Assembly (NCBI RefSeq): GCF_018130695.1
Contig: NZ_JAFCJX010000009.1
Location: 239,175-303,174, forward strand
Direction of reading: 5' to 3'
From: Bradyrhizobium jicamae
GTDB lineage: Bacteria > Pseudomonadota > Alphaproteobacteria > Rhizobiales > Xanthobacteraceae
DNA length: 64,000 bases
The stretch's first letter is position 1, and each line of letters starts with the position of its first letter. Made by a program: the position numbers and the translations under genes. The notes below the pieces were generated by a model. The model did not search any database. It saw nothing but the letters and a program-made list of their open reading frames with translations, and was not told where the DNA came from. Positions 8,630 through 16,627 of this stretch are shown piece after piece.

Positions 8630-9960
8630 GTCCGAAGAAGCCGCAGGACGCAGCGAACCTCTTTGCCGCGGCGGGGATGGAGCAGGACGCGCCGCGTCCG
8701 CTGCCGGACCGGCTGCGGCCGCGGGTGCTCGCCGATGTCGTCGGCCAGGATCACATCCTCGGTCCCGACGGCGCGCTGACGCGCATGCTCGAGACGCGGA
8801 CGCTGGGCTCGCTGGTGTTCTGGGGCCCGCCCGGCACCGGCAAGACCACGGTGGCACGGCTGCTGGCCGACGCCACCGAGCTGCAGTTCGAGCAGATCTC
8901 GGCGGTGTTCTCCGGCGTCGCCGACTTGAAGAAGGTGTTCGACGCCGCGCGGGCCCGCCGCGAGATGGGCAAGGGCACGCTGCTGTTCGTCGACGAGGTG
9001 CATCGTTTCAATCGCGCGCAGCAGGATTCCTTCCTGCCCGTGATGGAGGACGGCACCGTGGTGCTGGTCGGCGCCACCACGGAGAACCCGTCCTTCGAGC
9101 TCAACGCGGCGCTCCTGTCGCGCGCCCGCGTGCTGGTGTTTCATTCGCTCGATGCGGTCGCGATCGAGAGGCTGTTTGAGAACGCCGAGAGGATTGAAGG
9201 CCGAAAACTGCCGCTCGATGCGGAAGCGCGCGCCGTGCTGGTGCGGATGGCCGACGGCGACGGCCGCGCCTCGCTGACGCTCGCCGAAGAGGTCTGGCGC
9301 GCCGCGCGCAAGGGCGAGGTGTTCAATGCCGCGCAGTTGCAGGAGATCCTGCAGCGCCGCGCGCCGATCTACGACAAGTCGGCCGACGGTCACTACAACC
9401 TGATCTCGGCCTTGCATAAATCGGTCCGCGGCTCGGATCCTGACGCTGCGCTGTATTATCTGGCGCGCATGTTCGACGCCGGCGAGGACCCGCTGTTCCT
9501 GGCGCGGCGCGTGGTGCGGATGGCGGTCGAGGACATTGGCCTGGCCGATCCGCAGGCGCTGGCCGTCTGCAATGCCGCCAAGGACGCCTATGATTTCCTC
9601 GGCTCGCCCGAAGGCGAGCTCGCGATCGCGCAAGCGGTGGTCTATCTCGCGACCGCGCCGAAATCGAACGCGGTCTACACCGCCTTCGGCGCGGCGATGC
9701 AGACCGCCAAGCAGGGCGGCTCGCTGCTGCCGCCCAAGCACATCCTGAATTCGCCGACCAAACTGATGAAGTCGGAAGGATACGGCTCCGGCTATCAATA
9801 CGACCATGATATGCCCGACGCCTTCTCCGGCCAGGACTATTTCCCGGAGGCACTCGGCCGGCAGACGTTTTATGATCCGCCGGACCGTGGGTTTGAACGG
9901 GAGATCCGGAAGCGGCTGGATTATTGGAACAGGCTGCGGAAGGAGCGGGGCGGGGCGTAG
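8626..9960 (+). CDS. rarA: replication-associated recombination protein A (AAA+ ATPase)
   Basis: RarA/MgsA, a clamp-loader-like AAA+ ATPase that acts at stalled replication forks. The 444-residue length is normal. Walker A GPPGTGKTT is at about 67-75, Walker B LLFVDEVH at about 118-126, and sensor 1 is in VGATTENPSFELN. The C-terminal part has the helical domain and the family motif GYQYDHD. It begins with an ATGA overlap on the preceding protease gene, an arrangement seen in related genomes. A toxin-antitoxin pair follows after 60 bases. Confidence 0.95.
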   Translation: MSPKKPQDAANLFAAAGMEQDAPRPLPDRLRPRVLADVVGQDHILGPDGALTRMLETRTLGSLVFWGPPGTGKTTVARLLADATELQFEQISAVFSGVADLKKVFDAARARREMGKGTLLFVDEVHRFNRAQQDSFLPVMEDGTVVLVGATTENPSFELNAALLSRARVLVFHSLDAVAIERLFENAERIEGRKLPLDAEARAVLVRMADGDGRASLTLAEEVWRAARKGEVFNAAQLQEILQRRAPIYDKSADGHYNLISALHKSVRGSDPDAALYYLARMFDAGEDPLFLARRVVRMAVEDIGLADPQALAVCNAAKDAYDFLGSPEGELAIAQAVVYLATAPKSNAVYTAFGAAMQTAKQGGSLLPPKHILNSPTKLMKSEGYGSGYQYDHDMPDAFSGQDYFPEALGRQTFYDPPDRGFEREIRKRLDYWNRLRKERGGA

Positions 9961-9994
9961 GTCGGACGAAACGCTGAGGGTGGTATTGCAATCG

Positions 9995-10012
9995 TGTGTC
10001 AAAAATGACACA
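9995..10012. promoter_or_regulatory. perfect palindrome before the HigB-like toxin gene (probable operator)
   Basis: TGTGTCA-AAAA-TGACACA: two 7-bp arms around four bases, ending ten bases before the toxin ATG. A TTGCAA at 9986 could be the -35 element, which would put the palindrome across the promoter. Type II toxin-antitoxin operons are usually autorepressed by the antitoxin at such sites. Confidence 0.65.
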
Positions 10013-10022
10013 TAAATTGCGC

Positions 10023-10361
10023 ATGATTGATCGCGCGAAAAAGCTGCCCGCACGATTCTACATCAGCCCGACGGGGCGTCATCCCGTCCGCGAATGGATT
10101 CTGGATTTACCCCCTGATGACCGTCGCACGGTCGGAAAGGACATTCAGAAAGTGGAATTCGGTTGGCCGATCGGTCGACCGTCTTGCGCGCCGCTTGGGC
10201 ACGGATTGTGGGAAGTCAGGAGCGATCTCGACAGCAATCGGATTGCGCGGGTGATCTTCTATATTGCTGACGGTCAGATGATCCTCTTGCACGGATTCAT
10301 CAAGAAGACGCCGCAGCAGGATCTGGAGTTGGCGCTTAAGCGGAAGCGAGAGGTGACGTGA
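10023..10361 (+). CDS. RelE/HigB-like toxin (Gp49 family)
   Basis: Small basic protein of 112 residues resembling phage-derived Gp49/HigB toxins of the RelE superfamily, which cleave mRNA at the ribosome. Visible features are YISPTGRHPVREWILDLP near the start, the LWEVRSDL core strand and VIFYIADGQMILLHGFIKKT, a pattern diagnostic of this family. Two upstream in-frame starts exist (9996, 10005), but both overlap the palindrome; 10023 is preferred. The stop overlaps the antitoxin start (TGATG). Toxin-before-antitoxin order is the HigBA arrangement. Confidence 0.85.
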   Translation: MIDRAKKLPARFYISPTGRHPVREWILDLPPDDRRTVGKDIQKVEFGWPIGRPSCAPLGHGLWEVRSDLDSNRIARVIFYIADGQMILLHGFIKKTPQQDLELALKRKREVT

Positions 10362-10651
10362 TGGCAAAGAAAAAAGCGCGTATCAGCGAAGAGACATTTG
10401 ACGACTTTCTCTCCGAACAGCGAATGCTGGGTGCCTGCGAGGAGCGTGCCATCAAGGAAATCATCGCCGAGCAGCTGGCAGAAGCCATGAAGGCACAAGG
10501 CATCACCAAGAGCGTGATGGCCGAGCGCATGAAGACCAGCCGGCGCCAGCTCGACCGATTGCTCGATCCCGCAACTCCGTCCGTTACACTGGAGACCCTC
10601 CGTAGAGCGGCCAACGCCGTTGGTCGCACGCTACGCGTGGAACTGACGTAG
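10361..10651 (+). CDS. XRE-type antitoxin, HigA-like
   Basis: Antitoxin partner of 96 residues. The C-terminal half is a Cro/C1-type helix-turn-helix (AEAMKAQGITKSVMAERM, then SRRQLDRLLDP) that would bind the palindrome upstream of the operon. The Lys/Glu-rich N-terminal 35 residues probably form the toxin-neutralising part. The ATG shares one base with the toxin stop, so translation is coupled. Codon use is similar to that of the neighbours. Confidence 0.85.
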   Translation: MAKKKARISEETFDDFLSEQRMLGACEERAIKEIIAEQLAEAMKAQGITKSVMAERMKTSRRQLDRLLDPATPSVTLETLRRAANAVGRTLRVELT

Positions 10652-10734
10652 TAATACTTTCTCTCCTTGACGAACTCCAATATCTCGTCCGTCGGACGAG
10701 TCTTTCTGACATAGCGCAAACTTGGAAAAGCCTC

Positions 10735-11985
10735 ATGAGTCGTCGCATCAAGAGAACAACGTCGCCCGGCGACCGTGCCAAGGGAGATCGTGCGAAGGGT
10801 GAGCGTCCCAAAGGCGGCCGCGGCGATCGCGATCGCAAGGGCGGCGGAGGGGCCGAGAGCGAGCGCGGCGAGCGGCATCGCGCGCCCGCGCATTTCGCTG
10901 GCGGCAAGCCGCAGCGCTTCTCCAAGCCATTGCGCGAGAAGCCGGCGGCGTTCCGCGACGAGCCGGAAAAGCCCAAGGCCGAGCCGCAGCTGCCGACCAA
11001 GGTGCAGACCGTGGTCGTGACCGCCGACGAGGACAACATGCGCGTCGACCGCTTCCTCGAGGCGCGGTTTCCCGGGCTGTCGTTCTCCCACATCCAGCGC
11101 ATCGTCCGCAAAGGCGAACTGCGGGTGAACGGCAAGCGGGCCGACTCGAAGGATCGCCTCGAGGAGGGCCAGAGCGTGCGCATTCCGCCGCTCAAGCTCG
11201 ACGCGCCGAAGGTGGTCGGCGTGCTCTCGGACGCACAGACCAAGACGCTTGAGGCGCTCAAGGAGATGACGCTGTTCGAGGACGCCGACGTCATGGTGCT
11301 GAACAAGCCCGCGGGGCTTGCGGTGCAGGGCGGCTCCGGCATGACGCGCCATGTCGACCAGATGCTGGAGGTGATGCGCGACGCCAAGGGACAGAAGCCG
11401 CGCCTGGTGCATCGGCTTGATCGCGAGACGTCCGGCTGCCTGCTGATTGCCAAGACGCGCTTTGCAGCGACGCATCTGACCGGCGCCTTCCGCCATCGTT
11501 CGGCGCGAAAGATCTACTGGGCGCTGGTGGCCGGCGTGCCGAAGCCGAAGCAGGGCCGGATCTCGACCTACCTTGCCAAGGAGGAGAACGAGGAAGACAC
11601 CATCATGCGGATCGCGGCGCATGGTGATGAAGGCGCAAGCCACGCCGTGACCTACTATGCCGTGGTCGAGACCTCGGCGCAAAAGCTCGCCTGGGTGTCG
11701 CTGAAGCCGGTGACGGGACGAACCCATCAGCTTCGCGCGCATATGGCGCATATCGATCACGCCATCGTCGGCGATCCCAAATATTTCAACAAGGAGAACT
11801 GGCAGCTGCCTGGCGGCCTGCAGAACCGGCTGCATCTGCTCGCCCGCCGCATCGTGATTCCGCATCCGCGCGGCGGCGTGATCGACGCCACCGCGCCGCT
11901 GCCACCGCACATGCAGCAGTCCTGGAATCTGCTCGGGCTCGAATACGACCGCTTCGATCCCATCGAGAATGCGCCGGAAGAATAA
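10735..11985 (+). CDS. RluA-family 23S rRNA pseudouridine synthase (RluC-like)
   Basis: Pseudouridine synthase of 416 residues. An unusually long, Lys/Arg/Gly-rich and probably disordered N-terminal arm (about 1-90) precedes the S4 RNA-binding domain (about 100-160, with RVDRFLEARFPGLSFSHIQR). The catalytic domain has the RluA motif HRLDRETSG with catalytic Asp229, and the family GRTHQLRAHMAH motif near 325. RluC modifies U955, U2504 and U2580 in E. coli; the exact targets here are inferred. It is a single gene after the toxin-antitoxin pair. Confidence 0.92.
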   Translation: MSRRIKRTTSPGDRAKGDRAKGERPKGGRGDRDRKGGGGAESERGERHRAPAHFAGGKPQRFSKPLREKPAAFRDEPEKPKAEPQLPTKVQTVVVTADEDNMRVDRFLEARFPGLSFSHIQRIVRKGELRVNGKRADSKDRLEEGQSVRIPPLKLDAPKVVGVLSDAQTKTLEALKEMTLFEDADVMVLNKPAGLAVQGGSGMTRHVDQMLEVMRDAKGQKPRLVHRLDRETSGCLLIAKTRFAATHLTGAFRHRSARKIYWALVAGVPKPKQGRISTYLAKEENEEDTIMRIAAHGDEGASHAVTYYAVVETSAQKLAWVSLKPVTGRTHQLRAHMAHIDHAIVGDPKYFNKENWQLPGGLQNRLHLLARRIVIPHPRGGVIDATAPLPPHMQQSWNLLGLEYDRFDPIENAPEE

Positions 11986-12068
11986 TCAGCGCGGCTCCCA
12001 CAGCAGGAACGATCAAAGCAGGGTCATGCCGGTCGGTTGGGGTGCGTCGGACTGGCTGGTCGCCGGTT

Positions 12069-12158
12069 CGGAAAGGTGTGAAGCGGTTTTCCGAAAAGAT
12101 CGTGCTCAAACACGAGCTAAAGCACGATGACGATTCAACCTAATCTCATCGCACTTTA
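12069..12158. repeat. intergenic palindromic repeat, second copy of the GTGTGAAGCGGTTTTCC family
   Basis: Shares the core AGGTGTGAAGCGGTTTTCCG and the following GCTCAAACACGAGCTAAAGC with the copy at 1543-1672, but lacks the central insert and has two mismatches in the terminal stem. Its last bases contain the TAA of the convergent gene at 12156-12611. Confidence 0.8.
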
Positions 12159-12611
12159 GCGTTTGAACTGCGCCAGGAACAGCCGCAGCGAGTCATGCGG
12201 GCTCTCGACGTCCGAGATGACCCAGCCCTCGGGGCCGTTGACGACGATGAAGTTGAGCACCACGGCGCGGCCCTGATTGTCGAAGGTAACCGTGACATAG
12301 GTCCTGTCGAACTGCTTGCGCAGGATCGCGATCGAGATGGCGCCGAGCCGCCAGGTCGGGCTCTGCACCAGGAAATCATAGGGCTGGTCGTGCGGCGCGC
12401 TCCAGGCGGCGCGCAGGCTGGGATCGAAGAACTGCCGCGTGGTCTCGGCGTCGCGCGGCAGGCCGCCGGACAGCTCGGCGCTGCCCTTGCCGTAATGGGC
12501 ATAGACGTTGCGGACCAGCGATTCCGGCGAGCGGAACCCGGCATCGGCCGGCGTCGCGGCGAGGGTGGCCGCGAGCAGCACAGAACCTGTCAGGCATTTC
12601 AGACGTCGCAT
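12156..12611 (-). CDS. exported hypothetical protein, DUF3828-like
   Basis: Periplasmic protein of 151 residues. A signal peptide (MRRLKCLTGSVLLAATLAAT, cleavage after ADA) is followed by a domain starting SPESLVRNVYAHYGKGSAEL, which resembles DUF3828 proteins; that assignment is tentative. The start at 12611 is chosen for the signal peptide. It is divergent from the ATP12 gene with only 70 bases between starts. The stop codon lies in the edge of a dispersed repeat. Confidence 0.75.
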   Translation of the reverse strand: MRRLKCLTGSVLLAATLAATPADAGFRSPESLVRNVYAHYGKGSAELSGGLPRDAETTRQFFDPSLRAAWSAPHDQPYDFLVQSPTWRLGAISIAILRKQFDRTYVTVTFDNQGRAVVLNFIVVNGPEGWVISDVESPHDSLRLFLAQFKR

Positions 12612-12681
12612 CTGCTTTATTTGCCGCCATCCCTGACATATCTTGCCGAAAAGTCTCATCGAACGAAAGCTATCAGGCGCA

Positions 12682-13455
12682 ATGCGCGAACTCTTCGAAG
12701 AAGCCGCGGGACAATCCCCGCTCGACCCGCAGGAAGCGGTGCGGCGCCAGACCCGCGCGCCGCTGCGCAAGCGGTTCTATACCGACGTCGGCGTGGCCGA
12801 GGCCGCTGGCGGATTTGCCGTCACGCTCGACGGCCGGCCGATCAAGACGCCGACCGGCAAGGGCGTGACCGCGCCGACGCGCGCGATTGCCGACATGATC
12901 GCAGCCGAATGGCGTGCGCAGGGCGAGAGCATCGATCCCCTGACCATGCCGCTGACGCGCTTTGCCAACAGCGTCGTCGAGGGCGTGATCGCGCGCGTCG
13001 ATGAGGTTGCCGACGACGCCGCCAAATATCTCGGCACCGACATGCTGTTCTACCGCGCCGGCCATCCCGAGACGCTGGTCGCGCGGGAGGGCCGGCACTG
13101 GGACCCGATCCTGCGCTGGGCCGCCGAGGAGCTCGGTGCGCATTTCATCCTCGCCGAGGGCATCGTGCATGTCGCCCAGCCCGAGCCCGCGATCACCGCA
13201 GCGCGGGCGGCGTTTCCGGCCGATGCCTGGTCGGTCGCAGCCTTGCACGTGGTGACGACGATCACGGGCTCGGCGCTGCTGGCGCTGGCGCTGGCGCATG
13301 GCGTGCGCGACGAGGACGCGATCTGGACCGCCGCCCATGTCGACGAGGACTGGAACATCGAGAAATGGGGCGCCGACGAGGAGGTCGTGGCCCGCCGGGC
13401 GGCCCGGCTGGTCGACTACAAGGCCGCAGCCGGCATCCTCGCCATCCTCAAATAG
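12682..13455 (+). CDS. ATP12 family F1-ATPase assembly chaperone
   Basis: Homologue of mitochondrial Atp12, which binds free alpha subunit during F1-ATPase assembly; found in alphaproteobacteria and mitochondria. The 257-residue protein has the family landmarks KRFYTDVGVAE, VTLDGRPIKTPTG, AAEWRAQGESIDP and MPLTRFANS in the N-terminal half and YLGTDMLFYRAG further on; the C-terminal DEDWNIEKWG stretch is also characteristic. The ATG at 12682 is used; an in-frame TTG at 12643 is less likely. The ATP synthase genes are not in the window. Confidence 0.92.
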   Translation: MRELFEEAAGQSPLDPQEAVRRQTRAPLRKRFYTDVGVAEAAGGFAVTLDGRPIKTPTGKGVTAPTRAIADMIAAEWRAQGESIDPLTMPLTRFANSVVEGVIARVDEVADDAAKYLGTDMLFYRAGHPETLVAREGRHWDPILRWAAEELGAHFILAEGIVHVAQPEPAITAARAAFPADAWSVAALHVVTTITGSALLALALAHGVRDEDAIWTAAHVDEDWNIEKWGADEEVVARRAARLVDYKAAAGILAILK

Positions 13456-13551
13456 CCGGCCGGGGGGCCGAAACCGGCCACTCTCTGCGCTTCGGTTAAC
13501 GAGAGGTTTACGGCGTTGGGCTAGCGTCTCGCCCAGGCCGAGACCTCCGAT

Positions 13552-15168
13552 ATGGCGATTTCCATCCACCCTGTGCTGCCGGTGCTTGCCTCCCAGGAGG
13601 CTGCCAGCATCGCGCCCGAGCTCGTGCTGCAGCAGGGCAGCGTGGTCAATGCGCAGGTCCTTCAAGTTCTGTCGGCCGACCTGGTGCGGATCGCGATCCA
13701 GAGCCTCTCCATCGACGTGCAGACCGAGGTACCGCTGCAGGCCGGGCAGCAACTGCAGTTGGCCGTGTCGCAGGGTCAGGACGGCAGCACGCGGCTGCAA
13801 CTGGTCGGGCAGGGCGCGGATGCCGGCGGCGTCTCGCCGGATGCGATCACGCTGTCGCCGAAAGCCCAGGTCGATGCGCCCCTGAGCGCACAGCCGGCCG
13901 CGCCGGTGCAGAAGGCCGTGCTGACGCCGCTGGAGCGCGTCGTGGTGACGGCGGCCGCCCAGGGTGCGGCGACGATCCAGGACAGCCAGGCGCCATTGTT
14001 CGCCAATCTCAACGCGCTCGCGACCTCTCCGAACCTGCCGCCGAAATTGCAGGCTGCGATCGCGCAGGTGCTGGCCCAGCAGACCAGCCTCGACCCCCAA
14101 CTCGACGGCGGCGACATCAAGGCCGCGTTTCAGAAATCCGGCCTGTTTCTGGAGGCCTCGCTCGCCACGGGCACGGTGCCGTCATCAAGCGGCGTGCTGC
14201 CTGATCTCAAGGCCGCGCTGATCGTGCTGAAGCAGACGCTGTCGTCGCTCGGCGCGACGGAAGCAGGGCAGGCGCCTGCCGCGCCCGTCGCGCAGGACGC
14301 CGCTTTGCCGCGCGCGGCTGCGACCACCGCCGCCATAACCTTGGCGCCGGCGCCCGAGGCCGACCTGCAGGAAATCCTGCTGCCGCAGGCGCGTGTGCCG
14401 GTTGCCGATGATGTCGGTGTCGCGAGCAGCACGATCGCGAATGCGTTGGCCGAAGCGCTCGACTCCGGCCCGTCCTCCGGCGGCGCGCTCAATCTGCTGC
14501 AGGAGGCGCTGCAGGAGCTCGGCACCACGGCCGCAACGCGACTTCAGCCGGCCGCGCCGCGCGCGGTGCCGCTCGGGGATACCGTCCACACCAACACGCC
14601 GCCACCGCCATTCCGCGGCGCGCTGCCGACCGCGCAGCCGATCGCCGCGCCATCGATCGCGCCGGATGCGCCGCTGGCGGCCACCACGCATCATCTCCTT
14701 GAAAACACCGATGCCGCGATCGCGCGGCAGACGCTGCTGCAGGTCGCCTCGCTCCCCGATCGCGTCGACGCGACGGCGCAGCGGATCGATATCACCACGC
14801 CGCGCTGGAATTTCGAGATCCCGTTCCTGACCCCGCAGGGCACGGCGATCGCGCAGTTCGAGGTCTCCAGGGATGGCGGCGGCGAGGCGGCCGAAGCGGG
14901 CAAGCGCGTGTGGAAGGCGCGCTTCTCGCTCGACGTCGAGCCGACCGGTCCGGTGCATGCGCTGATCTCGCTGGTCGGCGACCGCACCTCGGTTCGGATG
15001 TGGGCGGAACGGCCGTCGACCGCAGCCCAACTGCGTGCCGGCGCCGCCGAGCTGAGCCAGCAGCTGGCGCAGGCCGAGCTCAATCCCGGCGACATCGTGA
15101 TCCGCGACGGCACGCCGCCGCAAGCGATCCCGGCGCGCGCCGGGCATTTCCTGGACCGTGCGCTATGA
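13552..15168 (+). CDS. FliK-like flagellar hook-length control protein
   Basis: Ala/Pro/Gln-rich protein of 538 residues. The long middle part (about 110-400) is low-complexity, as in FliK molecular rulers, and the C-terminal domain (about 415-530) resembles Flg_hook, with VHALISLVGDRTSVRMWAE and a final predicted helix. The N-terminal 70 residues form a separate conserved segment (VNAQVLQVLSADLVRIAIQS). No other flagellar gene is near. The stop overlaps the start of a FlhB-C-terminal-like gene, supporting a role with the export-gate switch. Confidence 0.75.
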   Translation: MAISIHPVLPVLASQEAASIAPELVLQQGSVVNAQVLQVLSADLVRIAIQSLSIDVQTEVPLQAGQQLQLAVSQGQDGSTRLQLVGQGADAGGVSPDAITLSPKAQVDAPLSAQPAAPVQKAVLTPLERVVVTAAAQGAATIQDSQAPLFANLNALATSPNLPPKLQAAIAQVLAQQTSLDPQLDGGDIKAAFQKSGLFLEASLATGTVPSSSGVLPDLKAALIVLKQTLSSLGATEAGQAPAAPVAQDAALPRAAATTAAITLAPAPEADLQEILLPQARVPVADDVGVASSTIANALAEALDSGPSSGGALNLLQEALQELGTTAATRLQPAAPRAVPLGDTVHTNTPPPPFRGALPTAQPIAAPSIAPDAPLAATTHHLLENTDAAIARQTLLQVASLPDRVDATAQRIDITTPRWNFEIPFLTPQGTAIAQFEVSRDGGGEAAEAGKRVWKARFSLDVEPTGPVHALISLVGDRTSVRMWAERPSTAAQLRAGAAELSQQLAQAELNPGDIVIRDGTPPQAIPARAGHFLDRAL

Positions 15169-15428
15169 GCGACACCAAGACCCAGCTTGCAGTCGCCCTG
15201 CATTACGACCGCACCGGCGCACCGCGCGTGGTCGCCAAGGGCAAGGGCACGATCGGTGCCAAGATCATCGAGATCGCAAAGGCCAACGACATCCCGATCG
15301 AGGAGAACGAGGTGCTGGCCGGCGCGCTCTCCAATGTCGAGATCGGCGACGAGATTCCGGAAGAGCTCTACAAGGCCGTCGCGGAGGTCTTGATCTTCGT
15401 GCTGCGGCTGTCGGGACGGGTGCGCTGA
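15165..15428 (+). CDS. stand-alone FlhB cytoplasmic C-terminal domain (EscU/YscU/HrcU switch family)
   Basis: Only 87 residues, corresponding to the part of FlhB that follows the NPTH autocleavage site: AVALHYDRTGAPRVVAKGKG, then IPIEENEVLAGALSNVEIGDEIPEEL split over two helices, and LYKAVAEVLIFVL. The membrane domain and the NPTH motif are absent. Similar stand-alone pieces (FhlB/FlhX) exist in other bacteria and can replace the cleaved FlhB fragment. Start fixed by ATGA overlap with the FliK-like gene. The coupling suggests that the pair works as a substrate-specificity module. Confidence 0.88.
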   Translation: MSDTKTQLAVALHYDRTGAPRVVAKGKGTIGAKIIEIAKANDIPIEENEVLAGALSNVEIGDEIPEELYKAVAEVLIFVLRLSGRVR

Positions 15429-15455
15429 TCCTGCTGCGTCATAGTTAGCTTTATC

Positions 15456-15584
15456 CCTTCATCCTGAGGAGCATGCGAAGCAAGCGTCTCGAAGGACGAG
15501 GCCACCAGCCGGGCCTCGTGGTTCGCCTGGCAATGCGAAGCATCGTCCAGAGACGGCGCTTCGCGCCTCCTCACCATGAGGGGC
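15456..15584. repeat. intergenic palindromic repeat, CCTCATCCTGAGGAGC family
   Basis: Starts with TTCATCCTGAGGAGC and ends with CCTCCTCACCATGAGGGG. Three other copies lie at 44039-44160, 54282-54370 and 61092-61194. This copy is an inverted relative of the one at 44039, including a shared internal GGTTCGCCTGGC segment. It fills most of the 247 bases before the beta-lactamase gene. Confidence 0.85.
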
Positions 15585-15674
15585 TAAAGACACAACGAGG
15601 CTAATCCTCATTGCCATCGTTTTACCAAGATGGCATCACCATCGTTGCGTCCCTCAATTGGTCCAGGTTCCGTC

Positions 15675-16487
15675 GTGATCCATCGCCGTCATGCGCTCGG
15701 TCTGTTTGCCGCCGCGAGCATCCTGCCATCCCGCAGCTTCGCCAATGTCTCCAGCCAGCGCAGCGAATTTCGCGACGATCTGCAAAAGCGGTTCTTCGAT
15801 CTCGGCACCGAGGGCACCTTCGTCGCCTACAAGATCGACGATTACCTGATCGTCGCGAGCGACAAGAAGCGCTCGGGCGAGGGCAAATTGCCGGCTTCGA
15901 CGTTCAAGATTCCGAACTCGCTGATCGCGCTGGAGACCGGTGTCGTCAAGGATCCCGACAAGGACGTGTTCAAATGGGATGGCGTGACGCGTCCGATCGA
16001 GGCCTGGAACAAGGATCACACCTTGCGCTCGGCGATCGCGGTCTCCGCGGTGCCGGTCTATCAGGAGATCGCGCGGCGGATCGGCGAGGCGCGGATGCAG
16101 GAGTACGTCGACAAGCTCGACTATGGCAACCGCGACATCGGCGGCGGCATCGATCAGTTCTGGCTCTCCGGCAAGCTACGCATCGATCCGATCGAGCAGA
16201 TCGATTTCGTCGACCGCCTGCGCCGCGGCGTGCTGCCGGTCGGTAAGCGCAGCCAGGAGCTGGTGCGCGACATCCTTCCGGTGACCAAGGTCGGCGACGC
16301 CACCATCCGCGCCAAGAGCGGCCTGACCGGCCGCGAGCAGGGCTCGCTCGGCTGGCTGGTCGGCTGGGTCGAGAAGGGCTCAGCGGTCACGGTGTTCGCG
16401 ATGAACATGGATTGCAAGACGCCAGAGCAGATCGCCGCGCGCATGAGCGTGACGCAGCAGTGTCTGACGGATATCGTCGCGATGTGA
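15675..16487 (+). CDS. class D beta-lactamase-like protein (OXA family)
   Basis: Exported serine hydrolase of about 270 residues. The active-site motif STFK (Ser75, Lys78) is followed by SAVPVYQ for motif SxV, YGN (as in OXA enzymes) and KSGLTG in place of the usual KTG. A GTG start at 15675 gives a signal with twin arginine (HRRHALGLFAAAS), possibly Tat-directed; an ATG at 15630 would add 15 residues. Chromosomal, without mobile context, so an intrinsic enzyme. Whether it confers resistance cannot be told from sequence. Confidence 0.88.
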   Translation: MIHRRHALGLFAAASILPSRSFANVSSQRSEFRDDLQKRFFDLGTEGTFVAYKIDDYLIVASDKKRSGEGKLPASTFKIPNSLIALETGVVKDPDKDVFKWDGVTRPIEAWNKDHTLRSAIAVSAVPVYQEIARRIGEARMQEYVDKLDYGNRDIGGGIDQFWLSGKLRIDPIEQIDFVDRLRRGVLPVGKRSQELVRDILPVTKVGDATIRAKSGLTGREQGSLGWLVGWVEKGSAVTVFAMNMDCKTPEQIAARMSVTQQCLTDIVAM

Positions 16488-16500
16488 CGACACACATGGA

Positions 16501-16605
16501 GTGTCGTCCCCCGCGAATGCGGGGGACCCAGTACGCCGCGGCTTATCGGTTAAACAACACCGTCTCTGGAATACTGGGTCGCCCGGTCAAGGCCGGGCGA
16601 TGACA
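16501..16605. repeat. intergenic palindromic repeat (GTCCCCCGCGAATGCGGGGGAC)
   Basis: Two hairpins: CCCCCGC/GCGGGGG at the left and CGCCCGG/CCGGGCG at the right, joined by ACCCAGTA and its complement TACTGGGT. The whole is an imperfect palindrome between the convergent beta-lactamase and hydrolase genes and may terminate both. Confidence 0.75.
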
Positions 16606-16627
16606 GCGGTGGTGCATGCGAGTGCCG

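Noticed and set aside
15165..15428. FlhB C-terminal fragment as a degraded flhB gene
   Set aside because: The frame is intact, coupled to the upstream gene by ATGA, and ends normally; no upstream flhB remnant exists.
15456..15584. Repeated palindromic blocks as a CRISPR array or terminators only
   Set aside because: Copies are dispersed, 80-160 bp long, without spacers or cas genes. Terminator activity is possible but not the common theme.
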